A stretch of 64,000 nt of DNA from Streptomyces sp. HD (GTDB lineage: Bacteria > Actinomycetota > Actinomycetes > Streptomycetales > Streptomycetaceae), in NCBI RefSeq assembly GCF_028369295.1, contig NZ_JAQMYP010000021.1:1-64000 (forward strand), read 5' to 3'. Under the pieces are notes generated by a model. The model had not been told where the DNA came from and searched no databases. It saw only the letters and a program-made list of their open reading frames with translations. This document shows positions 6,958 through 14,845 of the stretch, piece by piece (the first letter of the stretch is position 1; each line of letters begins with the position of its first letter). Made by a program: the position numbers and the translations under genes.

Positions 6958-7809
6958 TCAGCACGTCCGTCGGCGATACCCGCTCTCCCCCGCCGGTACG
7001 ACGTCCAGGTCGCGCAGCACCACCGACAGCCTGTCGCCCCACTCCTCGCAGGCGGCGTCGAGGCCGTCCCGCCGGTACTCGATGACGAAGACCCGGTCGT
7101 CGTAGGCGTCCGCGTAGGCCCCGCACTCGTCGTACTGTCCGCACTCCTCGGCGACCGCGAAGTCGAAGCCGAGGTCGCGACCTTGCCGTGCCAGACCGGC
7201 GGCGTTCTTCTGGCCGATCGCGAGACCGGCGGCGTGGGCCCGGGAGGCGAGCAGCTTGCCGAAGGCCATGTCGTCGGCCGCGGTCAGCAGCCCGTCGGAC
7301 CGCTCGTACGAGTCGAGGTTGTCGGCCTCGACCGCCTGGAATCCGGCCTCGGCACAGCCGTCGATCCACTTGCCCACGATCCCGGCGAGCCGTTCGCGCT
7401 TGGCGGCCGTCGAGATGTCCAGCAGGGCCTCGTCCCAGTCCTCGTCGACCACCAGCGTGCCGTCGGCGTCGCGGAGCAGCAGGTCGGGATGGTGATCCTG
7501 CCACCAGCCCTCGGCGTCCGGCTGGGCCTGGAAGGCGTTGACGTAGCAGATGCTGTACACGCCCGGCGCCGGTTTCGCGGTGCGGTCACGGGAGACCGCG
7601 CGTACGCCGTCGGGCGGCGGATAGGCACCGCCGATCTGGTAGTCGAAGGCGACCCCCGGCTCGGGCAGCTCCACGCCCTGGGCACCGCCCGGCGCGTCGG
7701 CGCCGTCGCCGCCGGGCGCCGTACAGCCGCCGGCGGCCAGAGCGAGCGCACCGCACAGCGCTGTGGCGGCCAGCGCTCGGCGGAGGGCGTGGGGGGCGCG
7801 GTGGGCCAT
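6958..7809 (-). CDS. GH114-like secreted glycoside hydrolase (endo-alpha-1,4-polygalactosaminidase family)
   Basis: A 283-residue exported TIM-barrel protein. A signal peptide (MAHRAPHALRRALAATALCGALALAAGGCTAPG) ends in a lipobox-like LAAGGC, so it is probably a lipoprotein, although Ala rather than Leu/Val/Ile sits at -3. The body carries GH114 features: FDYQIGGAYPPP, VYSICYVNAFQAQPD, WDEALLDIS and EADNLDSYERSDG, the last holding acidic residues near the predicted active site, followed by GLAIGQKNAA and FDFAVAEECGQYDEC. The family degrades galactosaminogalactan-type polymers, but the substrate here is inferred only from the family. It converges on the RidA gene, 25 bases from its stop. Confidence 0.8.
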   Translation of the reverse strand: MAHRAPHALRRALAATALCGALALAAGGCTAPGGDGADAPGGAQGVELPEPGVAFDYQIGGAYPPPDGVRAVSRDRTAKPAPGVYSICYVNAFQAQPDAEGWWQDHHPDLLLRDADGTLVVDEDWDEALLDISTAAKRERLAGIVGKWIDGCAEAGFQAVEADNLDSYERSDGLLTAADDMAFGKLLASRAHAAGLAIGQKNAAGLARQGRDLGFDFAVAEECGQYDECGAYADAYDDRVFVIEYRRDGLDAACEEWGDRLSVVLRDLDVVPAGESGYRRRTC

Positions 7810-7932
7810 TATCCGGAGGACTCCTGTCGCTGCGTGGCTCGCGGCGCCGCGTGATCCGCGGTGCCGCACGATCATGATGCCCTGCGCCGGATGGCGGACT
7901 TGGCGGAGCGCCGGGAGATCGATGGGGGCACG

Positions 7933-8013
7933 GCTGGTTGTGGACGCAGCTCGCCATGGAGCCAACTCGTTGTGGACACAGCTCGTTGTGGACACAGCTC
8001 GTTGTGGACACAG
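7933..8013. repeat. 16-bp direct repeats with DnaA-box-like cores
   Basis: The 16-mer CTCGTTGTGGACACAG occurs three times head to tail (7966, 7982, 7998). A diverged fourth copy, CTGGTTGTGGACGCAG, starts at 7933. On the minus strand each unit contains GTGTCCACA (GCGTCCACA in the outlier), one mismatch from the Streptomyces DnaA-box consensus (T/C)(T/C)(G/A)TCCACA. The array lies in the ~320-base gap between the GH114 gene and the AbfB gene, with no coding explanation. Confidence 0.75.
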
Positions 8014-8127
8014 CTCGTTCCAAACGGCTGCTCCCAAACCACTGGGTCCACTAGTGTTTCACCGTTCACATACCGGGCCTTCGCAGCCGCGGTCGTCGCC
8101 CCATGACGCCGCTGGGGGGAACAGCGC

Positions 8128-8955
8128 ATGCCAGAAAACAAGTCCCGGCCGTCCCATGACCTACCTTGGGAGAACGGCTGGGCCCCGGACACCACCCGGG
8201 CACCGGGAACGCGCCGCCTGTGGCTGGCGGGCGCGATGGCGGTGGCGACGGTCGTCGCCTGCGTCACGGCAATCGCCGTGTCGGAAAGGGAAGCTGACAA
8301 AGCGTCAGCCTCGGCCGAGTCCGCCACCGCGGACGCGACGGCCCCCGGCCTGATCTCCTTCGCCACCCCGTCGGAGACCTACCGGGAGGGCAAGAGCGGC
8401 CTGTCGACGGTCGGCGCCCCGACCAGGGCGCCCGGCCAACAGCACGCCACCACACCCAAACCCGCCCCGCAGCCGTCCAAGTCGCCTTCCCACGGGGCCG
8501 GTTCACCGACCGCCGCACCGAAGCCCCCGGCTTCCACCACCTGGCGATCCATACGCTCCGTCAACTACCCGGACCGCTACTGGCAGCTGAGCGACGGCTA
8601 CGTGAAGCTGGACCCGGTCCACGGCTCCGAATCCCGCGAGAACTTCACCTTCAAGCAGGTCAAGGGCCTGGCCAACGCCTCCTGCTACTCCTTCACGACA
8701 GCCGACGGCGCCTACCTCCGCCATCGCAACTTCGTCCTGCGCGCCGAGCACAACGACGGCTCCGCCCTCTTCGACCAGGACGCCACCTTCTGCTCCCGCC
8801 CGTCACCGTACTCCGGCGCGGTCATGCTGGAGTCGGTCAACTACCCGGGCCGTTTCCTGCGCCACGAGAACTTCCGGCTGAAGCTGGATCCTTACCAGCA
8901 CAGCTCCCTCTACGCGGCGGACTCCGCGTTCCGGCTGGTGGCGGGGCTGGCCTGA
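8128..8955 (+). CDS. Membrane-anchored AbfB (CBM42-like) domain protein
   Basis: A 275-residue protein. The N-terminus is cytoplasmic (~30 residues), followed by one membrane helix (RLWLAGAMAVATVVACVTAIAV), a Ser/Thr/Pro/Lys-rich linker (residues ~55-140), and a beta-trefoil AbfB-like module (SIRSVNYPDRYWQLSDGYVKLDPV... YLRHRNFVLRAEHNDGS... ESVNYPGRFLRHENFRLKLD). In fungi and actinobacteria this module binds arabinofuranose side chains. No catalytic domain is attached, so the likely role is surface binding of arabinose-containing polymers, an inference. ATG 8128 follows GGGGGGAACAGCGC. It is followed directly by a strong bidirectional hairpin. Confidence 0.8.
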   Translation: MPENKSRPSHDLPWENGWAPDTTRAPGTRRLWLAGAMAVATVVACVTAIAVSEREADKASASAESATADATAPGLISFATPSETYREGKSGLSTVGAPTRAPGQQHATTPKPAPQPSKSPSHGAGSPTAAPKPPASTTWRSIRSVNYPDRYWQLSDGYVKLDPVHGSESRENFTFKQVKGLANASCYSFTTADGAYLRHRNFVLRAEHNDGSALFDQDATFCSRPSPYSGAVMLESVNYPGRFLRHENFRLKLDPYQHSSLYAADSAFRLVAGLA

Positions 8956-8962
8956 GAACGAG

Positions 8963-8993
8963 GAACGGCGAGGCCCGATGGGCCTCGCCGTTC
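8963..8993. terminator. Bidirectional 14-bp hairpin between the AbfB gene and the suf operon
   Basis: GAACGGCGAGGCCC (8963-8976) and GGGCCTCGCCGTTC (8980-8993) pair perfectly around a 3-base loop. The AbfB stop lies 8 bases away on one side and the stop of the convergent sufT-like gene 20 bases away on the other. Confidence 0.9.
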
Positions 8994-9012
8994 GTTCGTG
9001 GCTCTTGGGGGC

Positions 9013-9345
9013 TCAGACGTTGAACCCCAGCGCCCGAAGCTGCTCACGGCCGTCGTCCGTGATCTTGTCCGGGCCCCACGGCGGCATCCAGACCCAGTTG
9101 ATGCGCAGCTCGTTGACGAGGCCGTCCGTGGCGGACTTGGCCTGGTCCTCGATGACGTCGGTCAGCGGGCAGGCCGCCGAGGTCAGGGTCATGTCGAGCG
9201 TCGCGATGTTCGCTTCGTCGATGTGGATGCCGTAGATCAGGCCGAGGTTGACGACGTCGATACCCAGCTCGGGGTCGACGACGTCGTACAGCGCCTCACG
9301 GACCTCTTCCTCCGAGGCCGGCTTCATCTCAACGGTCTCGCTCAT
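9013..9345 (-). CDS. sufT: SufT-like metal-sulfur cluster assembly factor (DUF59/MIP18)
   Basis: A 110-residue member of the DUF59/PaaD/MIP18 family, which assists Fe-S maturation in suf operons. Seen: EEEVREALYDVVDPELGIDVVNLGLIYGI (DPE and NLGLIY core), then MTLTSAACPLTDVIEDQ with the conserved Cys, and the C-terminal WVWMPPWGPDKITDDGREQLRALGF. It is the last gene of the suf operon. Its ATG overlaps the sufU stop (ATGA), so the two are co-translated. It ends at the shared bidirectional hairpin. The gene symbol follows the family; its exact role in actinobacteria is less firmly established than that of SufB, C or D. Confidence 0.85.
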   Translation of the reverse strand: MSETVEMKPASEEEVREALYDVVDPELGIDVVNLGLIYGIHIDEANIATLDMTLTSAACPLTDVIEDQAKSATDGLVNELRINWVWMPPWGPDKITDDGREQLRALGFNV

Positions 9346-9809
9346 GCCGTCTTCCTTTCGGCGTCGGCTCCGCCCAGGGCCTGGGCCGTCGCGTCCTTCC
9401 ACGCCATCCAGCTCAGGAGGGCGCACTTGACCCGGGCCGGGTACTTGGAGACTCCGGCGAACGCGACCGCGTCCTCCAGGACCTCCTCCATGGCGTCGTC
9501 GGGCTCGATCTTCCCCTTGGACTGCATCAGCTCCAGGAAGGTCTCCTGAACCTTCTGCGCGTCCGCGAGTTCCTTGCCGACCAGCAGTTCGTTCAGTACG
9601 GACGCCGAAGCCTGGCTGATGGAACAGCCCTGGCCCTCGTACGAGACGTCCTCGATCGTCGTGCCGTCGTACTTCACACGGAGCGTGATCTCGTCGCCGC
9701 ACGTCGGGTTCACGTGGTGCACCTCGGCGTCGCCATCCCGCAAGCCCCGCCCGTGCGGGTTCTTGTAGTGGTCCAGGATGACTTCCTGGTACATCGAATC
9801 CAGCTTCAT
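9342..9809 (-). CDS. sufU: Fe-S assembly protein / cysteine desulfurase partner
   Basis: A 155-residue SufU, which accepts persulfide sulfur from SufS by zinc-ligand swapping. The three Cys ligands are in place: NPTCGDEI near residue 40, GQGCSISQAS near 65 with the GQGC motif, and ARVKCALLSW near 127. The 18-21 residue SufU-specific insertion between the first two Cys regions and the third (KVQETFLELMQSKGKIEPDD) separates it from IscU. The ATG at 9809 lies 16 bases downstream of the sufS stop. Confidence 0.93.
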   Translation of the reverse strand: MKLDSMYQEVILDHYKNPHGRGLRDGDAEVHHVNPTCGDEITLRVKYDGTTIEDVSYEGQGCSISQASASVLNELLVGKELADAQKVQETFLELMQSKGKIEPDDAMEEVLEDAVAFAGVSKYPARVKCALLSWMAWKDATAQALGGADAERKTA

Positions 9810-9825
9810 GCGATCGCTCGTCCCG

Positions 9826-11082
9826 TCAGCCGAAGAAGTTGCGGACGTGCTCCAAGCCGTCCACCAGAGCGTCGATCTCGGCCGGCGTGGAGTACAGATA
9901 GAACGACGCTCGCGTGGTCGCAGGAATTCCATAGCGCAGGCAGACCGGGCGGGCGCAGTGGTGGCCGACCCGGACCGCGATGCCCTGCTCGTCGAGGACC
10001 TGGCCCACGTCGTGCGGGTGGATGTCGCCGAGCGTGAAGGAGATCGCGGCGCCGCGGTCCTCGGCCGTGCTCGGGCCGATGATCCGCAGGTCGGGGACCT
10101 CCCCGAACCGCTTCACCGCGTACTCGGTGAGGGCGTGCTCATGGGCGAGGATCTTGTCCATGCCGATCGAGTTGAGGTAGTCGATCGCCGCGCCCAGACC
10201 GATCGCCTGGGAGATCGGGGGCGTGCCCGCCTCGAACTTGTGCGGGGCGGGAGCGTACGTCGACGAGTGCATGGACACGGTCTCGATCATCTCGCCGCCG
10301 CCGAGGAACGGCGGCAGGTCCTCCAGCAGCTCCTGGCGGCCCCACAGGACGCCGATGCCGGTCGGGCCGCACATCTTGTGGCCGGTGAAGGCCACGAAGT
10401 CGGCCTGGAGCGACTGCACGTCCAGCGGCATGTGCGGCGCGGCCTGCGAGGCGTCGATGCAGACCAGCGCACCGACCTCCTGCGCGCGGCGCACTATCGC
10501 CTCGACCGGGTTCAGGGTGCCCAGGATGTTCGACACCAGCACGAAGGAGACGATCTTCGTCTTCTCCGTGATGACCTCGTCGATGTTGGACAGGTCGAGA
10601 CGGCCGTCGTCGGTGAGGCCGAACCACTTCAGCTTCGCGCCCGTGCGCTGCGCGAGCAGCTGCCACGGCACGATGTTGGAGTGGTGCTCCATCTCCGTGA
10701 TGACGATCTCGGTCTCGTGGTCCACCCGGTAGGGCTCGTCGGCCCAGCCGAGCATGTTGGCCACGAGGTTCAGCGACTCGGAGGCGTTCTTGGTGAAGAT
10801 CACCTCGTCGCGCGAGGGCGCGTTGATGAACTCCGCGACCTTGTCGCGCGCGCCCTCGTACAGCGCCGTGGCCTCCTCGGCGAGGACGTGCACGCCACGG
10901 TGGACGTTGGCGTTGTGCTGCTCGTAGTACTCGGAGAGCACGTCGAGGACCTGGCGCGGCGTCTGCGAGGTCGCCGCGTTGTCCAGGTACACGAGCTTCT
11001 TGCCGTCGTGGACGACGCGGTCCAGGATCGGGAAGTCCTTGCGGAGCGCCTCGGTGTCGAGGAGGCCCGGCAGCTGTGTCAC
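9826..11082 (-). CDS. sufS: Cysteine desulfurase SufS
   Basis: A 418-residue class II PLP-dependent desulfurase that releases sulfur from cysteine as a persulfide. Seen: KLVYLDNAATSQTPRQVLD at the N-terminus, EMEHHSNIVPWQLLA (PLP-stacking His), VDASQ-type Asp (CIDASQAAPHMPLDVQ), the Schiff-base Lys in FTGHKMCGPTGIGVLWG, and the active-site Cys in VGHHCARPVCLRYG in the short SufS-type loop. The start is GTG 11082, overlapping the sufC stop (GTGA). Transfers sulfur to SufU, encoded next. Confidence 0.95.
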   Translation of the reverse strand: MTQLPGLLDTEALRKDFPILDRVVHDGKKLVYLDNAATSQTPRQVLDVLSEYYEQHNANVHRGVHVLAEEATALYEGARDKVAEFINAPSRDEVIFTKNASESLNLVANMLGWADEPYRVDHETEIVITEMEHHSNIVPWQLLAQRTGAKLKWFGLTDDGRLDLSNIDEVITEKTKIVSFVLVSNILGTLNPVEAIVRRAQEVGALVCIDASQAAPHMPLDVQSLQADFVAFTGHKMCGPTGIGVLWGRQELLEDLPPFLGGGEMIETVSMHSSTYAPAPHKFEAGTPPISQAIGLGAAIDYLNSIGMDKILAHEHALTEYAVKRFGEVPDLRIIGPSTAEDRGAAISFTLGDIHPHDVGQVLDEQGIAVRVGHHCARPVCLRYGIPATTRASFYLYSTPAEIDALVDGLEHVRNFFG

Positions 11083-11843
11083 GCGGATGCGCCACCCTTC
11101 GTGTAGGCCTCGTAGCCCTCGTTCTCCAGCTTGTCGGCGAGTTCGGCGCCGCCGGACTCCACGATGCGACCGGCCGAGAAGACGTGGACGTAGTCGGGCT
11201 TGATGTAGCGCAGGATGCGCGTGTAGTGGGTGATCAGCAGGGTGCCGACCTCGCCGGTCTCGCGGACCCGGTTGACGCCCTCGGAGACGACGCGCAGGGC
11301 GTCGACGTCCAGACCGGAGTCGGTCTCGTCGAGGATCGCGACCTTCGGCTTGAGCAGCTCCAGCTGAAGGATCTCGTGGCGCTTCTTCTCACCGCCGGAG
11401 AAGCCCTCGTTGACATTGCGCTCGGCGAAGGAGGAGTCCATGTTGAGGCGCTCCATGGCCTCCTTGACCTCCTTCACCCAGGTACGCAGCTTGGGGGCCT
11501 CGCCGCGGATGGCGGTGGCGGAGGTGCGCAGGAAGTTGGAGACCGAGACGCCGGGGACCTCGACCGGGTACTGCATCGCGAGGAACAGGCCGGCGCGGGC
11601 GCGCTCGTCGACGGACATCTCCAGGACATCCTCGCCGTCGAGGGTGACGGTGCCGGAGGTGATCGTGTACTTCGGGTGACCCGCCAGCGAGTAGGCGAGG
11701 GTCGACTTGCCGGAGCCGTTGGGGCCCATGATGGCGTGCGTCTCGCCCTGCTTCACGGTGAGGTCGACGCCCTTGAGGATCTCCTTCGTGGCGTTGTCGG
11801 CCTCGACGGTGACGTGCAGGTCTCGGATTTCAAGCGTTGCCAT
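11079..11843 (-). CDS. sufC: SufC, ABC-type ATPase of the SufBCD scaffold
   Basis: A 254-residue soluble ABC ATPase that drives conformational change of the SufBCD Fe-S scaffold. It is not a transporter. Walker A GPNGSGKST near residue 37, the SufC-type signature FSGGEKKRHEILQ, Walker B VAILDETDSGLD and the H-loop ITHYTR are all present. ATG 11843 (MATLEIRDLHVTV) is the family start, chosen over an upstream in-frame codon at 11888 that would overlap the Rieske gene's end. It lies 7 bases downstream of the Rieske-type gene and is coupled to sufS. Confidence 0.95.
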   Translation of the reverse strand: MATLEIRDLHVTVEADNATKEILKGVDLTVKQGETHAIMGPNGSGKSTLAYSLAGHPKYTITSGTVTLDGEDVLEMSVDERARAGLFLAMQYPVEVPGVSVSNFLRTSATAIRGEAPKLRTWVKEVKEAMERLNMDSSFAERNVNEGFSGGEKKRHEILQLELLKPKVAILDETDSGLDVDALRVVSEGVNRVRETGEVGTLLITHYTRILRYIKPDYVHVFSAGRIVESGGAELADKLENEGYEAYTKGGASA

Positions 11844-11850
11844 GGGTGCC

Positions 11851-12180
11851 TCAGGACTCCTGGGTGAGGGAGGCGCGTACGTCAACAAGGACGTTGCCCC
11901 CTTCGATCTTTACGGGGTATACGGGGACGGGGCGCGTGGCGGGGAGGCCGGACGGCTTACCGGTGCGCAGGTCGAACGCGGAGCCGTGCAGCCAGCACTC
12001 GATCTGGCAGTCCTCCACCTCGCCCTCGGAGAGCGAGACGTTCGCGTGCGAGCAGATGTCGTGGATCGCGAACACCTCCCCCTCGGTCTGCACGACCGAG
12101 ACCGGCGTGCCGTCGAGTTCCACCCGCTTCGGGGTGTCCTCCTCCAGCTCGCTCAGCCCACAGGCGCGTACGAAAGCCAT
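11851..12180 (-). CDS. Rieske-type [2Fe-2S] ferredoxin within the suf operon
   Basis: A 109-residue Rieske-fold protein of the non-haem iron oxygenase ferredoxin type. The cluster ligands are present: C-S-H (ICSHANVSLSEG, near residue 45) and C-x-x-H (IECWLHGSAFD, near residue 64), with Val-rich strands around. Its ATG overlaps the sufD stop by one base (TGATG), so it is co-translated within suf. In actinobacterial suf operons it is usually placed between sufD and sufC. It may be an electron donor for cluster assembly or simply a client, which is an inference. No oxygenase genes are nearby. Confidence 0.9.
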   Translation of the reverse strand: MAFVRACGLSELEEDTPKRVELDGTPVSVVQTEGEVFAIHDICSHANVSLSEGEVEDCQIECWLHGSAFDLRTGKPSGLPATRPVPVYPVKIEGGNVLVDVRASLTQES

Positions 12181-13361
12181 CAGACTGTGGCCTCCAGCTC
12201 CTCGTCGATCTTCACGAGGAGGCGCTCTTCGATGTCGTCGACGCCGATCTGCTGGACCAGCTCGGCGAAGAAGCCGCGGACCACCAGGCGACGGGCCTCG
12301 TCGGCCGGGATACCGCGGGCCATCAGGTAGAAGAGCTGCTCGTCGTCGAAGCGGCCGGTCGCCGAGGCGTGGCCGGCACCGACGATCTCGCCGGTCTCGA
12401 TCTCCAGGTTCGGCACCGAGTCGACCCGGGCACCGTCGGTCAGAACCAGGTTGCGGTTCATCTCGTAGGTGTCCGTGCCCTCGGCCTTGGCCTCGATGAG
12501 CACGTCGCCGATCCACACCGCGTGGGCGGCCTCGCCCTGCAGCGCGCCCTTGTAGACGACGTTGGACTTGCAGTGCGGGACGTTGTGGTCGACCAGGAGG
12601 CGGTGCTCCTGGTGCTGGCCGGCGTCCGTGAAGTACAGACCGAGCAGCTCGGCCTCGCCGCCGGGGCCGGCGTAGGTGACGCGCGGGTGGAGGCGAACGA
12701 GGTCGCCACCGAAGGTCACCACGACCGACTTGAAGCTCGCGTCGCGCCCGATGAGGGCGTTGTGCTGGGCCACGTGCACGGCCTTGTCGTCCCAGTCCTG
12801 GACGGAGACGACGGTCAGCTTGGCGCCGTCGCCCAGGATGTAGTCGACGTTGGCGGCGAGCACGGCGTCACCGGTGTGGTCGATGACGACGACGGCCTCG
12901 GCGAAGGCTCCCAGCTCGACGACCTGGTGGCCGTAGCGGACCCCGCCCTCGCCGTGCACGGCGATGCGGATCGGCTCGGTGAGGACCGTCTCCTTGGGGA
13001 CGGTGACCACGCCGGCCTTCTCGAACGCCGAGTACGCCTGGGCGGCGATGCGGTCCACCGGAGTGCCGGCCTTGCCGATCCGGGCGTCGTCACGGCCGAC
13101 GGTCTCGACGGTGACGCCCTCGGGGGCCTGCACGTCGACCTTCACACCGTCACCGGTCACGGTGGCGGTGCCGTCGTGCAGCCCGCGCAGGCGCTCCAGC
13201 GGGGTGAACCGCCACTCCTCCTCGCGGCCGTGCGGGACCGGGAAGTCCGCGACGTCGAAGGACGGGGGCGCGCTCATGCGCGTGGCGACGGTCGACTCGG
13301 CGGCCACCGCGATCTGGCCCGCGGTGGTGGACCCCACGGGGATGTTCTGAGCCTCAGCCAT
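12180..13361 (-). CDS. sufD: SufD, Fe-S assembly scaffold subunit
   Basis: A 393-residue SufD, partner of SufB in the SufBC2D complex that builds Fe-S clusters. The typical N-terminal PSFDVADFPVPHGREEEWRFTPLERL and the long right-handed beta-helix core are seen (EHRLLVDHNVPHCKSNVVYKGALQGEAAHAVWIGDVLIE), including the conserved His-N-V-P-H-C segment. The SufBD C-terminal helix is also present (HASATGRFDDEQLFYLMARGIPADEARRLVVRGFF). ATG 13361. It lies 59 bases after sufB, the largest gap inside this operon, with no hairpin in it. Confidence 0.94.
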   Translation of the reverse strand: MAEAQNIPVGSTTAGQIAVAAESTVATRMSAPPSFDVADFPVPHGREEEWRFTPLERLRGLHDGTATVTGDGVKVDVQAPEGVTVETVGRDDARIGKAGTPVDRIAAQAYSAFEKAGVVTVPKETVLTEPIRIAVHGEGGVRYGHQVVELGAFAEAVVVIDHTGDAVLAANVDYILGDGAKLTVVSVQDWDDKAVHVAQHNALIGRDASFKSVVVTFGGDLVRLHPRVTYAGPGGEAELLGLYFTDAGQHQEHRLLVDHNVPHCKSNVVYKGALQGEAAHAVWIGDVLIEAKAEGTDTYEMNRNLVLTDGARVDSVPNLEIETGEIVGAGHASATGRFDDEQLFYLMARGIPADEARRLVVRGFFAELVQQIGVDDIEERLLVKIDEELEATV

Positions 13362-13420
13362 GGCTGTCGGTCTGCTCTCTTCCTACGTCAGAAATTGCTG
13401 GCTGCTGTCGGGGGCGGGGC

Positions 13421-14845
13421 TTAGCCGACCGCGCCTTCCATCTGCAGCTCGATCAGCCGGTTGAGCTCAAGGGCGTACTCCATGGGCAGCTCCTTCGCGA
13501 TGGGCTCGACGAAGCCGCGCACGATCATCGCCATCGCCTCGAACTCGCTCAGACCGCGGCTCATCAGGTAGAAGAGCTGGTCCTCGGAGACCTTGGAGAC
13601 GGTCGCCTCGTGGCCCATGGACACGTCGTCCTCGCGGACGTCCACGTAGGGGTACGTGTCGGAGCGGGAGATGGTGTCGACGAGCAGCGCGTCGCACAGC
13701 ACGTTCGACTTGGAGCCGTGGGCGCCCTCGCCGATCTCGACGAGACCGCGGTAGGACGTACGACCGCCACCGCGCGCCACCGACTTGGAGACGATGTTGG
13801 AGGAGGTGTTCGGCGCCATGTGGACCATCTTGGAGCCGGCGTCCTGGTGCTGCCCCTCGCCCGCGAAGGCGATGGAGAGGGTCTCGCCCTTGGCGTGCTC
13901 GCCCATCAGGTAGACGGCCGGGTACTTCATCGTGACCTTGGAGCCGATGTTGCCGTCGATCCACTCCATGGTGGCGCCCTCGTAGGCGACGGCGCGCTTG
14001 GTGACCAGGTTGTAGACGTTGTTCGACCAGTTCTGGATGGTCGTGTAGCGGCAGCGGGCGTTCTTCTTGACGATGATCTCGACCACGGCGCTGTGCAGCG
14101 AGTCCGACTTGTAGATCGGGGCCGTACAACCCTCGACGTAGTGCACGTAGGCGCCCTCGTCGACGATGATCAGGGTCCGCTCGAACTGGCCCATGTTCTC
14201 CGTGTTGATGCGGAAGTAGGCCTGCAGCGGGATCTCGACGTGCACGCCCTTCGGCACGTAGATGAAGGAACCGCCGGACCACACCGCGGTGTTCAGCGAC
14301 GCGAACTTGTTGTCGCCGACCGGGATGACCGTGCCGAAGTACTCCTTGAAGAGCTCCGGGTGCTCCTTCAGCGCGGTGTCGGTGTCCAGGAAGATGACGC
14401 CCTGCTCCTCCAGGTCCTCGCGGATCTGGTGGTAGACGACCTCGGACTCGTACTGGGCGGCGACACCGGCGACGAGGCGCTGCTTCTCCGCCTCCGGGAT
14501 GCCGAGCTTGTCGTACGTGTTCTTGATGTCCTCGGGCAGGTCCTCCCAGGACTCCGCCTGCTTCTCCGTGGAGCGTACGAAGTACTTGATGTTGTCGAAG
14601 TCGATGCCGGAGAGGTCCGAGCCCCAGTTCGGCATGGGCTTCTTGTCGAACAGGCGCAGACCCTTGAGACGAAGCTTGGTCATCCACTCCGGCTCGGACT
14701 TCTTCGCGGAGATGTCCTTGACGACATCCTCGCTCAGACCGCGCTTCGCAGAGGCGCCGGCTTCGTCGGAGTCGGCCCAGCCGTATTCGTACTTGCCCAG
14801 GCCCTCAAGCTCAGGGTGGGCAGTCTCCTCGATGGGGAGAGTCAT
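13421..14845 (-). CDS. sufB: SufB, Fe-S assembly scaffold subunit
   Basis: A 474-residue SufB, the cluster-carrying subunit of SufBC2D. Seen: EEQGVIFLDTDTAL, the core NTAVWSGGSFIYVPKGVHVEIPLQAYFRINTEN, YVEGCTAPIYKSDSLHSAVVEI with the conserved Cys, and the C-terminal GHEATVSKVSEDQLFYLMSRGLSEFEAMAMIVRGF. ATG 14845 has an excellent GGGAGGAA ribosome site and overlaps the sufR stop (ATGA). Length and motifs match the family closely. Confidence 0.95.
   Translation of the reverse strand: MTLPIEETAHPELEGLGKYEYGWADSDEAGASAKRGLSEDVVKDISAKKSEPEWMTKLRLKGLRLFDKKPMPNWGSDLSGIDFDNIKYFVRSTEKQAESWEDLPEDIKNTYDKLGIPEAEKQRLVAGVAAQYESEVVYHQIREDLEEQGVIFLDTDTALKEHPELFKEYFGTVIPVGDNKFASLNTAVWSGGSFIYVPKGVHVEIPLQAYFRINTENMGQFERTLIIVDEGAYVHYVEGCTAPIYKSDSLHSAVVEIIVKKNARCRYTTIQNWSNNVYNLVTKRAVAYEGATMEWIDGNIGSKVTMKYPAVYLMGEHAKGETLSIAFAGEGQHQDAGSKMVHMAPNTSSNIVSKSVARGGGRTSYRGLVEIGEGAHGSKSNVLCDALLVDTISRSDTYPYVDVREDDVSMGHEATVSKVSEDQLFYLMSRGLSEFEAMAMIVRGFVEPIAKELPMEYALELNRLIELQMEGAVG

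Noticed and set aside
7933..8013. The 16-bp repeats considered as a CRISPR array
   Set aside because: Units are directly adjacent with no unique spacers, far shorter than CRISPR repeats, and no cas genes are present.
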